DNA from: JAIVJM01 sp963816985 | Lineage (GTDB): Bacteria > Acidobacteriota > Blastocatellia > Pyrinomonadales > Pyrinomonadaceae | Assembly: GCA_963816985.1 (NCBI GenBank) | Contig: CAWFMF010000004.1 | Span: forward strand, 1,922,001 to 1,986,000 | DNA length: 64,000 nt | Direction: 5' to 3' | Shown here: in pieces, positions 9,077 to 17,679 of the stretch | How the letters are laid out: every line of letters starts with the position of its first letter | Numbering within the stretch: the first letter of the stretch is position 1 | Translations under genes and position numbers: made by a program | The notes under the pieces: model-generated | Told to the model about the DNA's origin: nothing | The model's database searches: none | Seen by the model: the letters and a program-made list of their open reading frames with translations, nothing else

Positions 9077-10011
9077 TTCAGTCTCAACCCTCCGCAGCGC
9101 AGAGCATCCGACGCCTGGGCCTCCCGAATCTCGGCCTGGGCGTCGGCCTGCGCAGCCAGCACTTCTCTCACCTCATGCGGCACGACCCGGCGGTGGACTG
9201 GTTTGAAATTATCAGCGAGAACTTCATGGATAATTTCGGCCTCGCGCGCCACGTCCTGGAGCACGTCGCGAGCGTCCGCCCCGTCGTCATGCACGGCGTC
9301 TCGCTGTCGGTCGGGAGCACAGACCCTCTGGACTTCGACTACCTCGAACGACTCAAGGCGCTCGCCGACTTCGTGCGCCCCCAATGGATTTCCGACCACC
9401 TCTGCTGGACGGGCGTCGCGCACGTCAACACGCACGACCTCCTGCCCATGCCTTTGAACGAAGAGAGTCTGCGACACGTCGCCGCGCGCGTCCGCCGGAT
9501 TCAGGACTTCTTAGAGCGGCCCCTCGTTTTGGAGAACCCTTCGACCTATCTTGAGTTTAAAGATTCGACCATTGCCGAGTGGGACTTCCTTTCGGAGTTG
9601 ACGCGGGAGACCGGCTGCGGGCTTCTGCTCGACGTGAACAACGTCTACGTGTCGGGCTACAACCACGGCTTCGACCCGGAGCACTACGTCCGGAGCCTGC
9701 CCCCCGAAAGCGTCGTCCAAATTCATCTTGCAGGGCCTTCGGACTGCGGGCGCTACCTCGTGGACACTCACGACCAGCCCGTGCCCGCGCCCGTGTGGCG
9801 ACTGTATAAACTGGCGCAGGAACTGACGGGCGGCGTCTCGACCCTTCTGGAATGGGACGCCAACATCCCCGATTTCCCTGAGCTGGTCGAGGAGCTACGC
9901 AAGGCGGAAGACGTGCTCCGGGGGATGATTCCGGAGTCCCCGGTTTACACTTCCGTCAGTAGGGAAGTGGTCTCCAACCCGGTCGGCTTTCAAATGGCTT
10001 CAGAGCGATGA
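9073..10011 (+). CDS. MNIO-family (DUF692) multinuclear non-haem iron oxygenase
   Basis: A 312-residue TIM-barrel enzyme of the DUF692 family (MbnB, TglH, BufB relatives). These use two or three iron ions to oxidise Cys or Asn residues in peptides. Family motifs seen are GLGVGLRSQHF, FEIISENFM, HGVSLSVGS, ISDHLCW, LENPSTYL, LLDVNNVYVS, QIHLAG, DTHDQPV and LEWDANIP; their His, Glu, Asp and Asn residues are the expected metal ligands. The ATG at 9073 overlaps the preceding stop as ATGA, and its own stop overlaps the next gene as ATGA, so the three genes are translationally coupled. The longer open frame before 9073 runs inside the upstream gene and is discarded. Confidence 0.93.
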   Translation: MIQSQPSAAQSIRRLGLPNLGLGVGLRSQHFSHLMRHDPAVDWFEIISENFMDNFGLARHVLEHVASVRPVVMHGVSLSVGSTDPLDFDYLERLKALADFVRPQWISDHLCWTGVAHVNTHDLLPMPLNEESLRHVAARVRRIQDFLERPLVLENPSTYLEFKDSTIAEWDFLSELTRETGCGLLLDVNNVYVSGYNHGFDPEHYVRSLPPESVVQIHLAGPSDCGRYLVDTHDQPVPAPVWRLYKLAQELTGGVSTLLEWDANIPDFPELVEELRKAEDVLRGMIPESPVYTSVSREVVSNPVGFQMASER

Positions 10012-10871
10012 CTGAAAAGCCCCTCGGCCTCTTGCAGCACTGGATGAAAGCGGTCGTCACCGAGCGCGGCGGCCTCAACGAGAAGTTAGAGACGGCCTCG
10101 CAACAGTACGGCCTGAGCGCCGGGGACGTGGTGGCCGAAACGCGCGGCCTCTCCGCCGAAGAGCGCCTCGCCATCTACGCGCGCGGTTACGTGGCGCGGC
10201 TGCTCGAATGTATGCGCGCCGACTTCCCCGTCTTGCACAGCTTCGTCGGCGACACGGTCTTCGACGCCTTCGCCCGCGCCTACATCATCCAGAGGCCACC
10301 GACTTCCGCCAGCCTCTACGACCTCAGCGCCGACTTCCCGCGATTCCTCGAAGAGACGAGACCTCAAGGCGAAGCGCTCGACGCGGCGTTGAGCGCCATG
10401 CTCGACCTGCCCACCGAGCTGGCACGTCTTGAGCGTGCGCGGGCGGAAGTCGTGCGCGCACGCGGAATCGAAAACGACCCGCCGGGGACGGAGCCCTTCT
10501 CGCCCCTCTCGATTTTCGGCGAGGAGCTGACCCTCCAAGCGACGCCGTGCCTCCGGCTGCTTGAGCTTAAATTTCCGCTGGTGGATTTTCTTAAAAAGTC
10601 AGATGAAGGTGAACGGCCCGAAGCCCCGTCGCCGCAACGTTCGTTCGTCGCCGTGGGGCGCGCGAGCTACCGCCTTCATGTCGAAGAGGTCGCGCCGTGG
10701 CAGTTTGCTTTCCTGAAGGCTTGCGAGCAAAGACCCGTCTCCCTCTACTCTGCGGCGCGGAGTGCCGCCGTCGAGAGTGGGAAGGAGACGGGTCAGGTGC
10801 TCGCCGAAGTCGCGGTGTGGCTGCCGGTCGCGTTCGAGTTCGGTTACTTGCGACGAGTCCCGAACCCTTGA
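10008..10871 (+). CDS. DUF2063 (BufC/HvfC-like) MNIO partner protein
   Basis: A 287-residue protein with the DUF2063 N-terminal domain (LGLLQHWMKAVV, then LSAEERLAIYARGYVARLLE and DFPVLHSFVG), a standard neighbour of DUF692 genes. In known systems the partner binds the precursor peptide and presents it to the MNIO. The C-terminal half (about 185-285) has a SYRLHVEEVAPWQFAFLKAC segment of the winged-helix-like type seen in RiPP-recognition partners. It follows the MNIO gene with a 4-nt overlap and ends the operon. Its presence supports a peptide-modification role for the cluster. Confidence 0.88.
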   Translation: MTEKPLGLLQHWMKAVVTERGGLNEKLETASQQYGLSAGDVVAETRGLSAEERLAIYARGYVARLLECMRADFPVLHSFVGDTVFDAFARAYIIQRPPTSASLYDLSADFPRFLEETRPQGEALDAALSAMLDLPTELARLERARAEVVRARGIENDPPGTEPFSPLSIFGEELTLQATPCLRLLELKFPLVDFLKKSDEGERPEAPSPQRSFVAVGRASYRLHVEEVAPWQFAFLKACEQRPVSLYSAARSAAVESGKETGQVLAEVAVWLPVAFEFGYLRRVPNP

Positions 10872-10881
10872 GCGTCGAAAC

Positions 10882-11661
10882 TTAACTCGGAGGCGGCGCG
10901 GGCGTGCCCTTCGCGCCGTTGAAGTCGTAGGTGATGTGGAGGCGGAGCCGCTTGTCCTTAATCTCGGAGCGGATGTCGGCGGCCCGCGCGCCGAGCGTGC
11001 CGCCGGTCGCCTGCACCGGAATCGAGAGCGAGATTTGCTGCCCGCGCATCAGCACCAGTGGGTTGACGCGCTGGTTGATGGCGTTCTGCACGAAGCCCGT
11101 GACGGGGCCGCTCAGAAGCGGCGACATCCCTTCGAGGTTGACCGCCGAAACGTTGAGCTGCCCGAAGAGGGTCTGCTCCGGCGCGGCGAAGCGGAGCGCG
11201 ATGTTCGCCTCCGCCGTGCCCTTGAAATTCTGGCAGCCCAGCAACGGCACGTTGTAAGTGCCGCTGAAGGCGAGCGGCACGAGCACCTGCCCGCTATCCA
11301 AACGCACGCCCGTCCGAACCCCGCCGCCCTCCGGCGCGAGCACCACCTGATTCTGACAGCCGCCGCCTTCCGCCTGCGTGCGGACGAAGGCGAAGTCCTG
11401 CCCCGTGTCGGCCTCGCGCGGCGCGGCTTGCGCGAGGCGGAAGGTCGGTTGTCCGAGGTCGGTAAAAATTTTCCCCAGAAGAGTGTTGAAGAACTGCTCG
11501 TCGAGCTCGACGATGGCCGTGCCGGGCGGCGGCCCCGAAGGGTCGGGCGCGCGCACGGCCTCGCCGGGCGTCTGCTTCGAGCCGGGCGCGCCGACGAAGA
11601 GGAAGTAGACGCCGACGCCGCCCAGAACGACGCCGAGCAGGAGTGCGAGTATGAATTTCAT
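10882..11661 (-). CDS. membrane-anchored hypothetical protein
   Basis: A 259-residue protein with one N-terminal hydrophobic span (MKFILALLLGVVLGGVGVYF) that acts as an anchor or uncleaved signal. A Pro-rich linker and a beta-rich domain follow. The domain opens with PGTAIVELDEQFFNTLLGKI and includes repeated NV/PL segments and two Cys (GGGCQNQVV and LLGCQNFKG) that could pair in the periplasm. No family is recognised; the size and layout recall lipid-binding BPI/SMP-like or LEA-like periplasmic domains, but that is a guess. It lies 19 bp after the lipoprotein gene at 11681 and is convergent with the DUF2063 gene, 10 bp away. Confidence 0.7.
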   Translation of the reverse strand: MKFILALLLGVVLGGVGVYFLFVGAPGSKQTPGEAVRAPDPSGPPPGTAIVELDEQFFNTLLGKIFTDLGQPTFRLAQAAPREADTGQDFAFVRTQAEGGGCQNQVVLAPEGGGVRTGVRLDSGQVLVPLAFSGTYNVPLLGCQNFKGTAEANIALRFAAPEQTLFGQLNVSAVNLEGMSPLLSGPVTGFVQNAINQRVNPLVLMRGQQISLSIPVQATGGTLGARAADIRSEIKDKRLRLHITYDFNGAKGTPAPPPS

Positions 11662-11680
11662 GTTCGGTCTCCCGCCCCTC

Positions 11681-12601
11681 TTAACGCGTGGCCGCCGGTG
11701 AAGGCGGGGGAGGCGGCGGGACGTTCGAGCCGCCCTGCGCCTGCGCGTTGAGCATGTTCATGACGCCCTGCACGAACTGCATCATCTGCGCCGTCTGCTG
11801 CTTGAGCTGCTCCTGCGTGATGAGCGTGAACCCCTGCGGCAGCTCGAACTGCGCGGCGTCAACTTCGGTCTTGAGGTCGTTCATCTTTGCGATGAGCCTC
11901 CCGCCCGAAACGCCCTGCACGTTGCCCGACGATTGCCCGAAGCCCTCGATGCGCAAGGGCAGTCCGGTCTCCTTGTCCACGTAGACGAAGGACTCGCCCT
12001 GCACGCTTCCCGCCTGCGTACCGGTCTGCGCCGCGCCCGCGAGGCGGTACTTGGTCGTCATGCGCCCGTCGAGCATCTCTTCGCCGACGCGCGTCACGCC
12101 CTGCTGTCGTTCGAGGTAGGCGACGAGCTGGCCCGGCGTCAAAGAGCGGCCCACGTCGAAGCCCGTCAGCTCCGAGGTCAGCTCGGCGTACTGCTTGCGC
12201 GCCGGGAGGATGAGATAACGCTTGTCGGCCTTGTCGAGGAAGATGATCTCGCCGACGCCGGGCAGGCGCGTGTCAATCGAGTAGCGGCGGTCGGAGCCGT
12301 TGCGCGCGACTTTGATTTCGGTCTTCCCGGCGGCCTGTTGCTGCCCGGCGGACGCGGCCTCGACGACGACGGTCGCGCTGTACTTGTCGGGCTCCTTCGT
12401 CTCGATGGTCGTGCCCGTCGTGGTGGTCACGGTCGAGGTCGTCATGTTGGCGTTGGTCGAGCTGTTGATGTTGGTGGCCGCCGCCGGAGCGGTGTTCGAG
12501 TTCTCGTTGACCGTCGGCTGCTGGCACGCCCCGACCGCGAGCGCCGCGCCGAAGAGCAGCGCCGCGCCGACCGCACTTCTCGATTTATCCCAGAGACACA
12601 T
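11681..12601 (-). CDS. lipoprotein with LolA/DUF4412-like domain
   Basis: A 306-residue lipoprotein. The signal peptide ends with the lipobox LAVGAC, and the Cys is followed by an Asn/Thr-rich linker. The domain (about 70-270) has KRYLILPARKQYAEL and VDKETGLPLRIEGF, the pattern of DUF4412/LolA-like half-barrels that carry lipids or bind hydrophobic ligands. The C-terminus is Gln- and Pro-rich (QAQGGSNVPPPPPPSPAATR), perhaps a flexible cell-wall-spanning tail. It is followed by the membrane-anchored gene at 10882 with a 19 bp gap, so the two likely form an operon. Confidence 0.75.
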   Translation of the reverse strand: MCLWDKSRSAVGAALLFGAALAVGACQQPTVNENSNTAPAAATNINSSTNANMTTSTVTTTTGTTIETKEPDKYSATVVVEAASAGQQQAAGKTEIKVARNGSDRRYSIDTRLPGVGEIIFLDKADKRYLILPARKQYAELTSELTGFDVGRSLTPGQLVAYLERQQGVTRVGEEMLDGRMTTKYRLAGAAQTGTQAGSVQGESFVYVDKETGLPLRIEGFGQSSGNVQGVSGGRLIAKMNDLKTEVDAAQFELPQGFTLITQEQLKQQTAQMMQFVQGVMNMLNAQAQGGSNVPPPPPPSPAATR

Positions 12602-12693
12602 GAAAGTCTTCCTCCCTCAGTGGCAGAGATGCGTAAAGCGTCTGAATTTGTACGGGGGCATTAAACGCCGCAAAGAATAGCACAGGAAACGAT

Positions 12694-12763
12694 GAAGTCA
12701 GAATGCTGAACGATGAACTGAAAACAACTTGTCTTTCAGTTCATCGTTCAGCGTTCTGACTTC
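12694..12763. repeat. tandem-word hairpin, GAACGATGAA type
   Basis: The arms 12694-12723 and 12734-12763 (30 nt each) pair with one mismatch around a 10-nt loop containing ACTTGTC. It lies just past the tdk stop and before the lipoprotein gene. The same arm words recur at 41874-41973. Confidence 0.85.
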
Positions 12764-12769
12764 TGACTT

Positions 12770-13396
12770 TTATTCCGTGACGTGGCGCGTGGGCTCGTCG
12801 GCGTGGGGGACGAAGCAGCGGCGGCAGCGGGCCTCGTAGGTGTCGGACGCGCCGACGACGACGCGGCCCTCGACCTCGGCGATGCGCTGCGAGTAGTTGG
12901 CGGGCTGGCCGCAGCGGACGCAGATGGCGTGCGTCTTGGTGATGTACTCGGCGACGGCGAGGAGTTGCGGCATCGGATCGAAGGGGCGGCCCGTGTAGTC
13001 CTGATCGAGCCCGGCGATGATGACGCGGACGCCGCGCGCGGCCAGGGTGTTGGCGACGCTCACGAGTTCGAGGTCGAAGAACTGCCCCTCGTCAATGCCG
13101 ACGACTTCGGTCGCGGGCTCGACCGAGGCGAGCAGCTCGGCGGCGGTGCGCACAGCCGTGGACTCGTGCCGCATCTCGGAGTGCGAGACGATGTGGTCGG
13201 CGGAGAAGCGGATGTCTATCTCCGGCTTGAAGACCTGCACCTTGAGGCGCGCGATGCGCGCGCGGCGCAGACGCCGGATCAGCTCTTCCGACTTGCCGGA
13301 GAACATCGAGCCCGCGATGACCTCGATCCACCCCCCGGACGAGTGCGAGAGGCGCGACATGTGCTCGTCGTTCCCCTCGGCGGTCAGTCTTTCCAT
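12770..13396 (-). CDS. tdk: thymidine kinase
   Basis: A 208-residue type II thymidine kinase, which phosphorylates thymidine to dTMP with ATP in nucleotide salvage. The phosphate-binding loop GSMFSGKSEELIRR is near residue 29, followed by VFKPEIDIRF, the acidic VGIDEGQFFD motif and AGLDQDYTGRPF. Four Cys in CVRCG and CRRCF form the zinc site of the lid. The C-terminus ends shortly after the second pair, as is normal. The start is uncertain: an internal ATG at 13360 (MSRLSHSSGG) would give a 196-residue protein of the usual size. Confidence 0.95.
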   Translation of the reverse strand: MERLTAEGNDEHMSRLSHSSGGWIEVIAGSMFSGKSEELIRRLRRARIARLKVQVFKPEIDIRFSADHIVSHSEMRHESTAVRTAAELLASVEPATEVVGIDEGQFFDLELVSVANTLAARGVRVIIAGLDQDYTGRPFDPMPQLLAVAEYITKTHAICVRCGQPANYSQRIAEVEGRVVVGASDTYEARCRRCFVPHADEPTRHVTE

Positions 13397-13445
13397 CCTT
13401 AGCTTACGTACCTTTCGATAATTTTTGTCAGAGCGCGGAAAACTT

Positions 13446-14012
13446 CTACCCGTAGAGGCGCGCGTTGTAGAAGGGCGCGAAGGCGGCGACGAGCGCCGTC
13501 TCGAAGCTCTCGGCTCGCGTCAGAAGTCCGCGCGAGAGGACGCCCCAAGCGCCCTGTCGGCTGCGCACGTCGTGCTCGCCCGCCACCTCGTCCATCACCT
13601 CGCCGAGCTCTCGTCCCGAACGCTCGACGCGGCGGACGACGTCGGCGGGCGCGGCGACCGAGGGGGCCATGCCGTAGAAGCCGCGCGTGCCGTCCGAGAC
13701 ATAGGCCCACCCGCGCAGGAACGTGTGGCGCGCGCCGCCGAACGTGATGGAGTGGAAGCCGCCTTCGAGCCCGACGTAGAAGTCGGCCCGGAGCCCTTCG
13801 CCGCCGAGCACCTCGCGGACGGTCTCGGCCCGCTCGCGCGCGCCCAACATCAAGTGCATGTCGGTCAGAGGCATCGCGGGCGCGCTCGTCTCGACGGCGC
13901 GCGCGACGAGTTCGGCCCTCGACCAGAGCGCGTCAACGGTCGCGATGCGCGCGCAGGCGGCGCGGACGGCCATGATCTTGGCCGCGCGTGCGGAGCCGAG
14001 AGCGATGAGCAT
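13446..14012 (-). CDS. DUF84 family inosine/xanthosine triphosphatase (YjjX-like)
   Basis: A 188-residue protein of the DUF84 (YjjX) family, which hydrolyses ITP and XTP to keep the nucleotide pool clean. Matching segments are the N-terminal LIALGSARAAKIMAVRAA, then FYVGLEGGFHS, WAYVSDGTRGFYG and the C-terminal GAWGVLSRGLLTRAESFE followed by AFAPFYNARLYG. The length is normal for the family. It is 49 bp upstream of tdk on the same strand and may share its transcript, giving a small nucleotide-metabolism pair. A 240-bp divergent region separates it from the TIR gene. Confidence 0.88.
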   Translation of the reverse strand: MLIALGSARAAKIMAVRAACARIATVDALWSRAELVARAVETSAPAMPLTDMHLMLGARERAETVREVLGGEGLRADFYVGLEGGFHSITFGGARHTFLRGWAYVSDGTRGFYGMAPSVAAPADVVRRVERSGRELGEVMDEVAGEHDVRSRQGAWGVLSRGLLTRAESFETALVAAFAPFYNARLYG

Positions 14013-14252
14013 TCCGAATCACCCCTGGCCGGGAGTTGCCGGTGTGGCCGAGACTTTCAGACGACGTGCCTTCGCGGGGCCGGGTAGCCGGGCGACGCAT
14101 GAAGGCTATAACAGAGCCGCGCGAACGTCAAAAGGGGACGCGCGGCGGGGCGAGAAATTCGCCCCGCCCAGGCCGAAGGAAAGCGTTACAATGCGCGCGC
14201 CGCTCCGACTCATCCTCGCCCCGACGGCGATGGCGAAAGGAAATGACCTGAC

Positions 14253-17200
14253 TTGAGGAGGGACGTTTTCATCTCTTACGCGCACGCCACGGCGCACGCC
14301 GAGGCGCGGGCCGCGCGCGACGCCTTCGAGGCCGAGGGGCTCGGCGTCTTCTTCGACGAGCGCGTCATCCCGCCCGGCAGCCCCTTCCCGCGCGAGATCG
14401 CCGACGCGCTCCTCGGCGCGCGCGCCGTCTTAGTCTTCGCCGACGAAAATTACTTCGGGCGCGAGTGGTGCATCCGCGAGTTTCAGGTGGCCGTCGCCCC
14501 CTATCGCGCCGCCCACGCGCCGGAGGAAGCCGCCCTCGAACACGTCGTCGTCGCGCTGCCCGCCGGGGGCTCGGTGGCGAAGCTGGCCGCGCACCTGCCG
14601 CCGCCACTGGCGCGCGGGTCTTGGCCGCACGCCGACCAGGCAGCCAACGTGGTCGCGCTCGTCAAGTCGCGGCTGGCGACTCTGACGCGCACTCTGGGCG
14701 AACGGCTCGAAGGTCTGGACGACCCGGCGCTCAGGAACTTGCGGGAGGGCGGTGCCGTCCCGAACCCTTCGACTTTGGGCGGCGCGGCCAGCTACTTGAA
14801 GGAGCTGCCCGACTCGCTCAAGGAGCGCTTCGTCGGTCGCACCGAAGAGCTTTGGCGAGTCTTCCATGTGCTGGAGACGAGGCGGGCCGAGGGCGGCGCG
14901 CGCGCCTGCGTGTTGCAGGGCTTGGGCGGCGTCGGCAAGTCGCAGCTCGCCGCCGAGTACGTCTGGCGCTACGGCGCGGGTCACTACCCCGGCGGCCTCG
15001 TCTGGATCAACGCCGACTGTGACGAGGACACTCTGCTCGCGCAGTTCGCCTCGGTCTTAAACTCTTTCGGCGCGGACGCGCCCACGCTCGCCTCGGCGGG
15101 CGACGACCGTCGCCGCTGGCGCGACGCGCTCTCGACGGCGCTGGAGAGCGCGTTCGGCGGGGCGGGGCGCAAGGGGGCTGTGCTGTGGGTCGTGGACAAC
15201 GTGCCGGGGCCGACGAAGAACGCGCCGCAGCAGCCTCTGAAGCACTGGTGCCCGCCGCGCAACTTCGTCTCGTCGCTGTTCACGACGCGCGGCACGGGGC
15301 TCAAGGACGCCGACTCGTTCGTCCCGCTCGAAGAGTTGCCCATCGGCGCAGCCGTCGAGCTGCTGACGCAGCCGGAGGTGAAGCGCGCGTGGCTCGGCGG
15401 CGAGGAGTGGGAGGAGGTCGCGCGTTGGGTCGGCTGTCTGCCGCTCGCCCTGCGCGTGCTCCAGACGAGCCTCGGCGACGGCTTTCTGGGCACGAAGGAG
15501 CTGCTCGCCAAGACGCGCGGCGAGGAGCCGGCAGCCGCGCTCGACGCGGAGGTCGAGGCGCTGAGCGACGAGGTTCCCGCGGGCTACCTGCGCGGCGTGG
15601 CCGAGGCGTTCCACGTCTCGCACGAGTCGCTCGCCGACACGCCCGGCGCGTCCGAGGCGGCGCACGCGATTGCGCGTCTGCCCGCGCGCCCGCTGCCCGA
15701 AGAGCTTCTGGCCTTCCTCGCCCCGCGCAAGGTGACCGGCGTGCTGGCGCGGCGCGGCTGGATTCAGTCAGCCGAGCAGGAAGGCGAAGACGGCGGCGGC
15801 GCGTCGCGCCGGTGGGGGATGCACCGCGTCGCGGCGAGCTACCTGCGCGGCGCGGGCCGCGACGCCGGGGCCGATTTCGTCGTCCTCCTCGAATGGCTCG
15901 AACGCGTCTACTCGTCCGACCCGCCGCCCCCGCTCGTCGCGACCGTCCGCCCGCACGCGCGCGTCATCTTCCTGCGCTTCGCCGAGTGGCTCGCGCACAA
16001 CCCGCAGGCCGACCCACGCTACGCGGCTCGCGCCGAAGAGTTCGGGACGTGGCTCGCGACGTGGCGGCTCGCGGACTTCAAGGCTCGCGGCGAGAGGTTC
16101 ATCGCCGCCAACTTCGTCGAGTGGATAGGCGCGGGCGAACGGCTCGCCGAACGTCTGGGGGAGCTTTTCGAGGACGCCGACGAGGAAACGGCGAAGAACA
16201 TCGCCGGCGGCCTGCACGGCATCCAGAACAGCCCGCGCGCCGCGCAACTCCTCGCCCGCATCTTCGGCGACCCGCGCGACCAGGTGCGCTGGCAGGCTCT
16301 GCTCGTCGCGCCGGGCTCGTACCGCGCGGACGTGCTCGCCGTCCCGCTCCTCGAAGCAATCATGGCGGAGAAAAACGACAACGTGCGCGAGAACGCCACC
16401 CTCGGTTACGAGGAATTTCTGAAGCCGCCTTCGCCAGTCCTGCGCGGCCTGCTCTCTCACTTCATGAGCTACCGCGACCCGGAGTTCGCCAGCCCGCAGC
16501 AGCGCGCGACGGCGGTGAAGCTGCTCGGTCGCGTGCTCGCGATTTACGGCGACCAACTTGAGGCGGGCGGCTGGCGCAGCACGCACGTTCGGAACGCGCT
16601 CCTGCACAGCGCCTTCAACGACCCCGACCCGTCGGTCGTCGAGGTCGCCGCCCGCGCCCTCGGCACGCACGGCGACGACGAGGCTCACGCGGCCCTCGCG
16701 AAGGCGCTCGCCGAAGCGGGCGACCGCGACGCGCGCCTGCGGGCGATAGACGCACTCGGATGGTTCCTGTTGGCCTGCGACGCGACGCCCGTCGCGAAGG
16801 TCAGGCAGGTCGAGAAGGACGGCGAGCTGAGTCTGGTGATTGACATGGGCAAGAGCAAGCAGCGGCGGCCCGAACTCTTCGAGCCGCTCGCGCCCTTCGC
16901 CTTGCAGACCGAGGACGCCGAGGTGCGGGAGCGCGCGGCGCGTGCACTGCTCTCAACGAACACCGGGCCGATGGCGCTCGTCAACGCCTCGTACCAGTTG
17001 CTCGAACGGCGGGAGTACGAGCGGCTGATTGAGCTGGCGAACTTCGTCGGCGGGCTCAAGCCGGATTTCGTGAGCGCCTACTGGTGGCGCGCGCAGGCGC
17101 TCGAAGCGACGGGGAAACCGGACGAGGCGCTCGCCGACTACACGCGCGTCATCGAAATCATGCCGCAGTTCGCCGACGCCTTCGAACGGCGCGCGCGCCT

Positions 17201-17540
17201 GCTCTACTCGAAGGGCGAGCGCGAAGCGGCCCTCCGAGACCTCGAAGCCGCCGCCGCGCTCGTGCCCGGCGACGCGGGATACATTAACTTCAAGGCGTGC
17301 GTCCTGCTGAGCCTCGAACGCAACGCGGAAGCAATCGAGGCGGCCACCGAGGCCATCAGGCTGGATGCGCAGTTGCCCTCGGCCTACATGTACCGCTCCG
17401 ACGCGCGCGGGCAGGAGGGCGACGTGCCGGGGGCTCTGGCCGACGCCGAGCGCGCCTGCGAACTCGACCCCGCGAACGAGAGTGCGCTGAAGTGGCGCGA
17501 CTATCTGCGCGAGGTGATGAAGACGGTCGGCGGCGGCTGA
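14253..17540 (+). CDS. TIR-NB-ARC-type STAND NTPase with HEAT and TPR repeats (candidate immune sensor)
   Basis: A 1095-residue protein. Residues 1-140 are a TIR domain (DVFISYAHATAHAEA, FFDERVIPPGSPF, and REWCIREF with Glu76 as the likely NADase residue). Residues about 200-500 are an NB-ARC/STAND NTPase: FVGRTEEL, P-loop LQGLGGVGKSQLAAEY (near 221-230), Walker B VLWVVDN (near 309), SSLFTTR and WVGCLPLALRVL. Residues about 620-880 look like HEAT repeats (DPSVVEVAARALGTHG), and about 915-1090 are TPRs (AYWWRAQALEATGKPDEAL). This order matches Avs-like defence NTPases and plant-type TIR-NLRs: ligand binding to the repeats would trigger oligomerisation and NAD loss. The start is a TTG at 14253, directly after an in-frame TGA. 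Confidence 0.87.
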   Translation: MRRDVFISYAHATAHAEARAARDAFEAEGLGVFFDERVIPPGSPFPREIADALLGARAVLVFADENYFGREWCIREFQVAVAPYRAAHAPEEAALEHVVVALPAGGSVAKLAAHLPPPLARGSWPHADQAANVVALVKSRLATLTRTLGERLEGLDDPALRNLREGGAVPNPSTLGGAASYLKELPDSLKERFVGRTEELWRVFHVLETRRAEGGARACVLQGLGGVGKSQLAAEYVWRYGAGHYPGGLVWINADCDEDTLLAQFASVLNSFGADAPTLASAGDDRRRWRDALSTALESAFGGAGRKGAVLWVVDNVPGPTKNAPQQPLKHWCPPRNFVSSLFTTRGTGLKDADSFVPLEELPIGAAVELLTQPEVKRAWLGGEEWEEVARWVGCLPLALRVLQTSLGDGFLGTKELLAKTRGEEPAAALDAEVEALSDEVPAGYLRGVAEAFHVSHESLADTPGASEAAHAIARLPARPLPEELLAFLAPRKVTGVLARRGWIQSAEQEGEDGGGASRRWGMHRVAASYLRGAGRDAGADFVVLLEWLERVYSSDPPPPLVATVRPHARVIFLRFAEWLAHNPQADPRYAARAEEFGTWLATWRLADFKARGERFIAANFVEWIGAGERLAERLGELFEDADEETAKNIAGGLHGIQNSPRAAQLLARIFGDPRDQVRWQALLVAPGSYRADVLAVPLLEAIMAEKNDNVRENATLGYEEFLKPPSPVLRGLLSHFMSYRDPEFASPQQRATAVKLLGRVLAIYGDQLEAGGWRSTHVRNALLHSAFNDPDPSVVEVAARALGTHGDDEAHAALAKALAEAGDRDARLRAIDALGWFLLACDATPVAKVRQVEKDGELSLVIDMGKSKQRRPELFEPLAPFALQTEDAEVRERAARALLSTNTGPMALVNASYQLLERREYERLIELANFVGGLKPDFVSAYWWRAQALEATGKPDEALADYTRVIEIMPQFADAFERRARLLYSKGEREAALRDLEAAAALVPGDAGYINFKACVLLSLERNAEAIEAATEAIRLDAQLPSAYMYRSDARGQEGDVPGALADAERACELDPANESALKWRDYLREVMKTVGGG

Positions 17541-17679
17541 TCGCCCGCCGCGCGTCCGGGGCGCTTGAGGTGGCCTCGCTTGACACAGGCGCGCGCGGCT
17601 TGCTGTAATCGAGCCTCTCCTTCGTCACAACGGAAGAGTCGTCAGTAAGTCGCCTGCTGCCAAACAGGGAGGTACGGAA

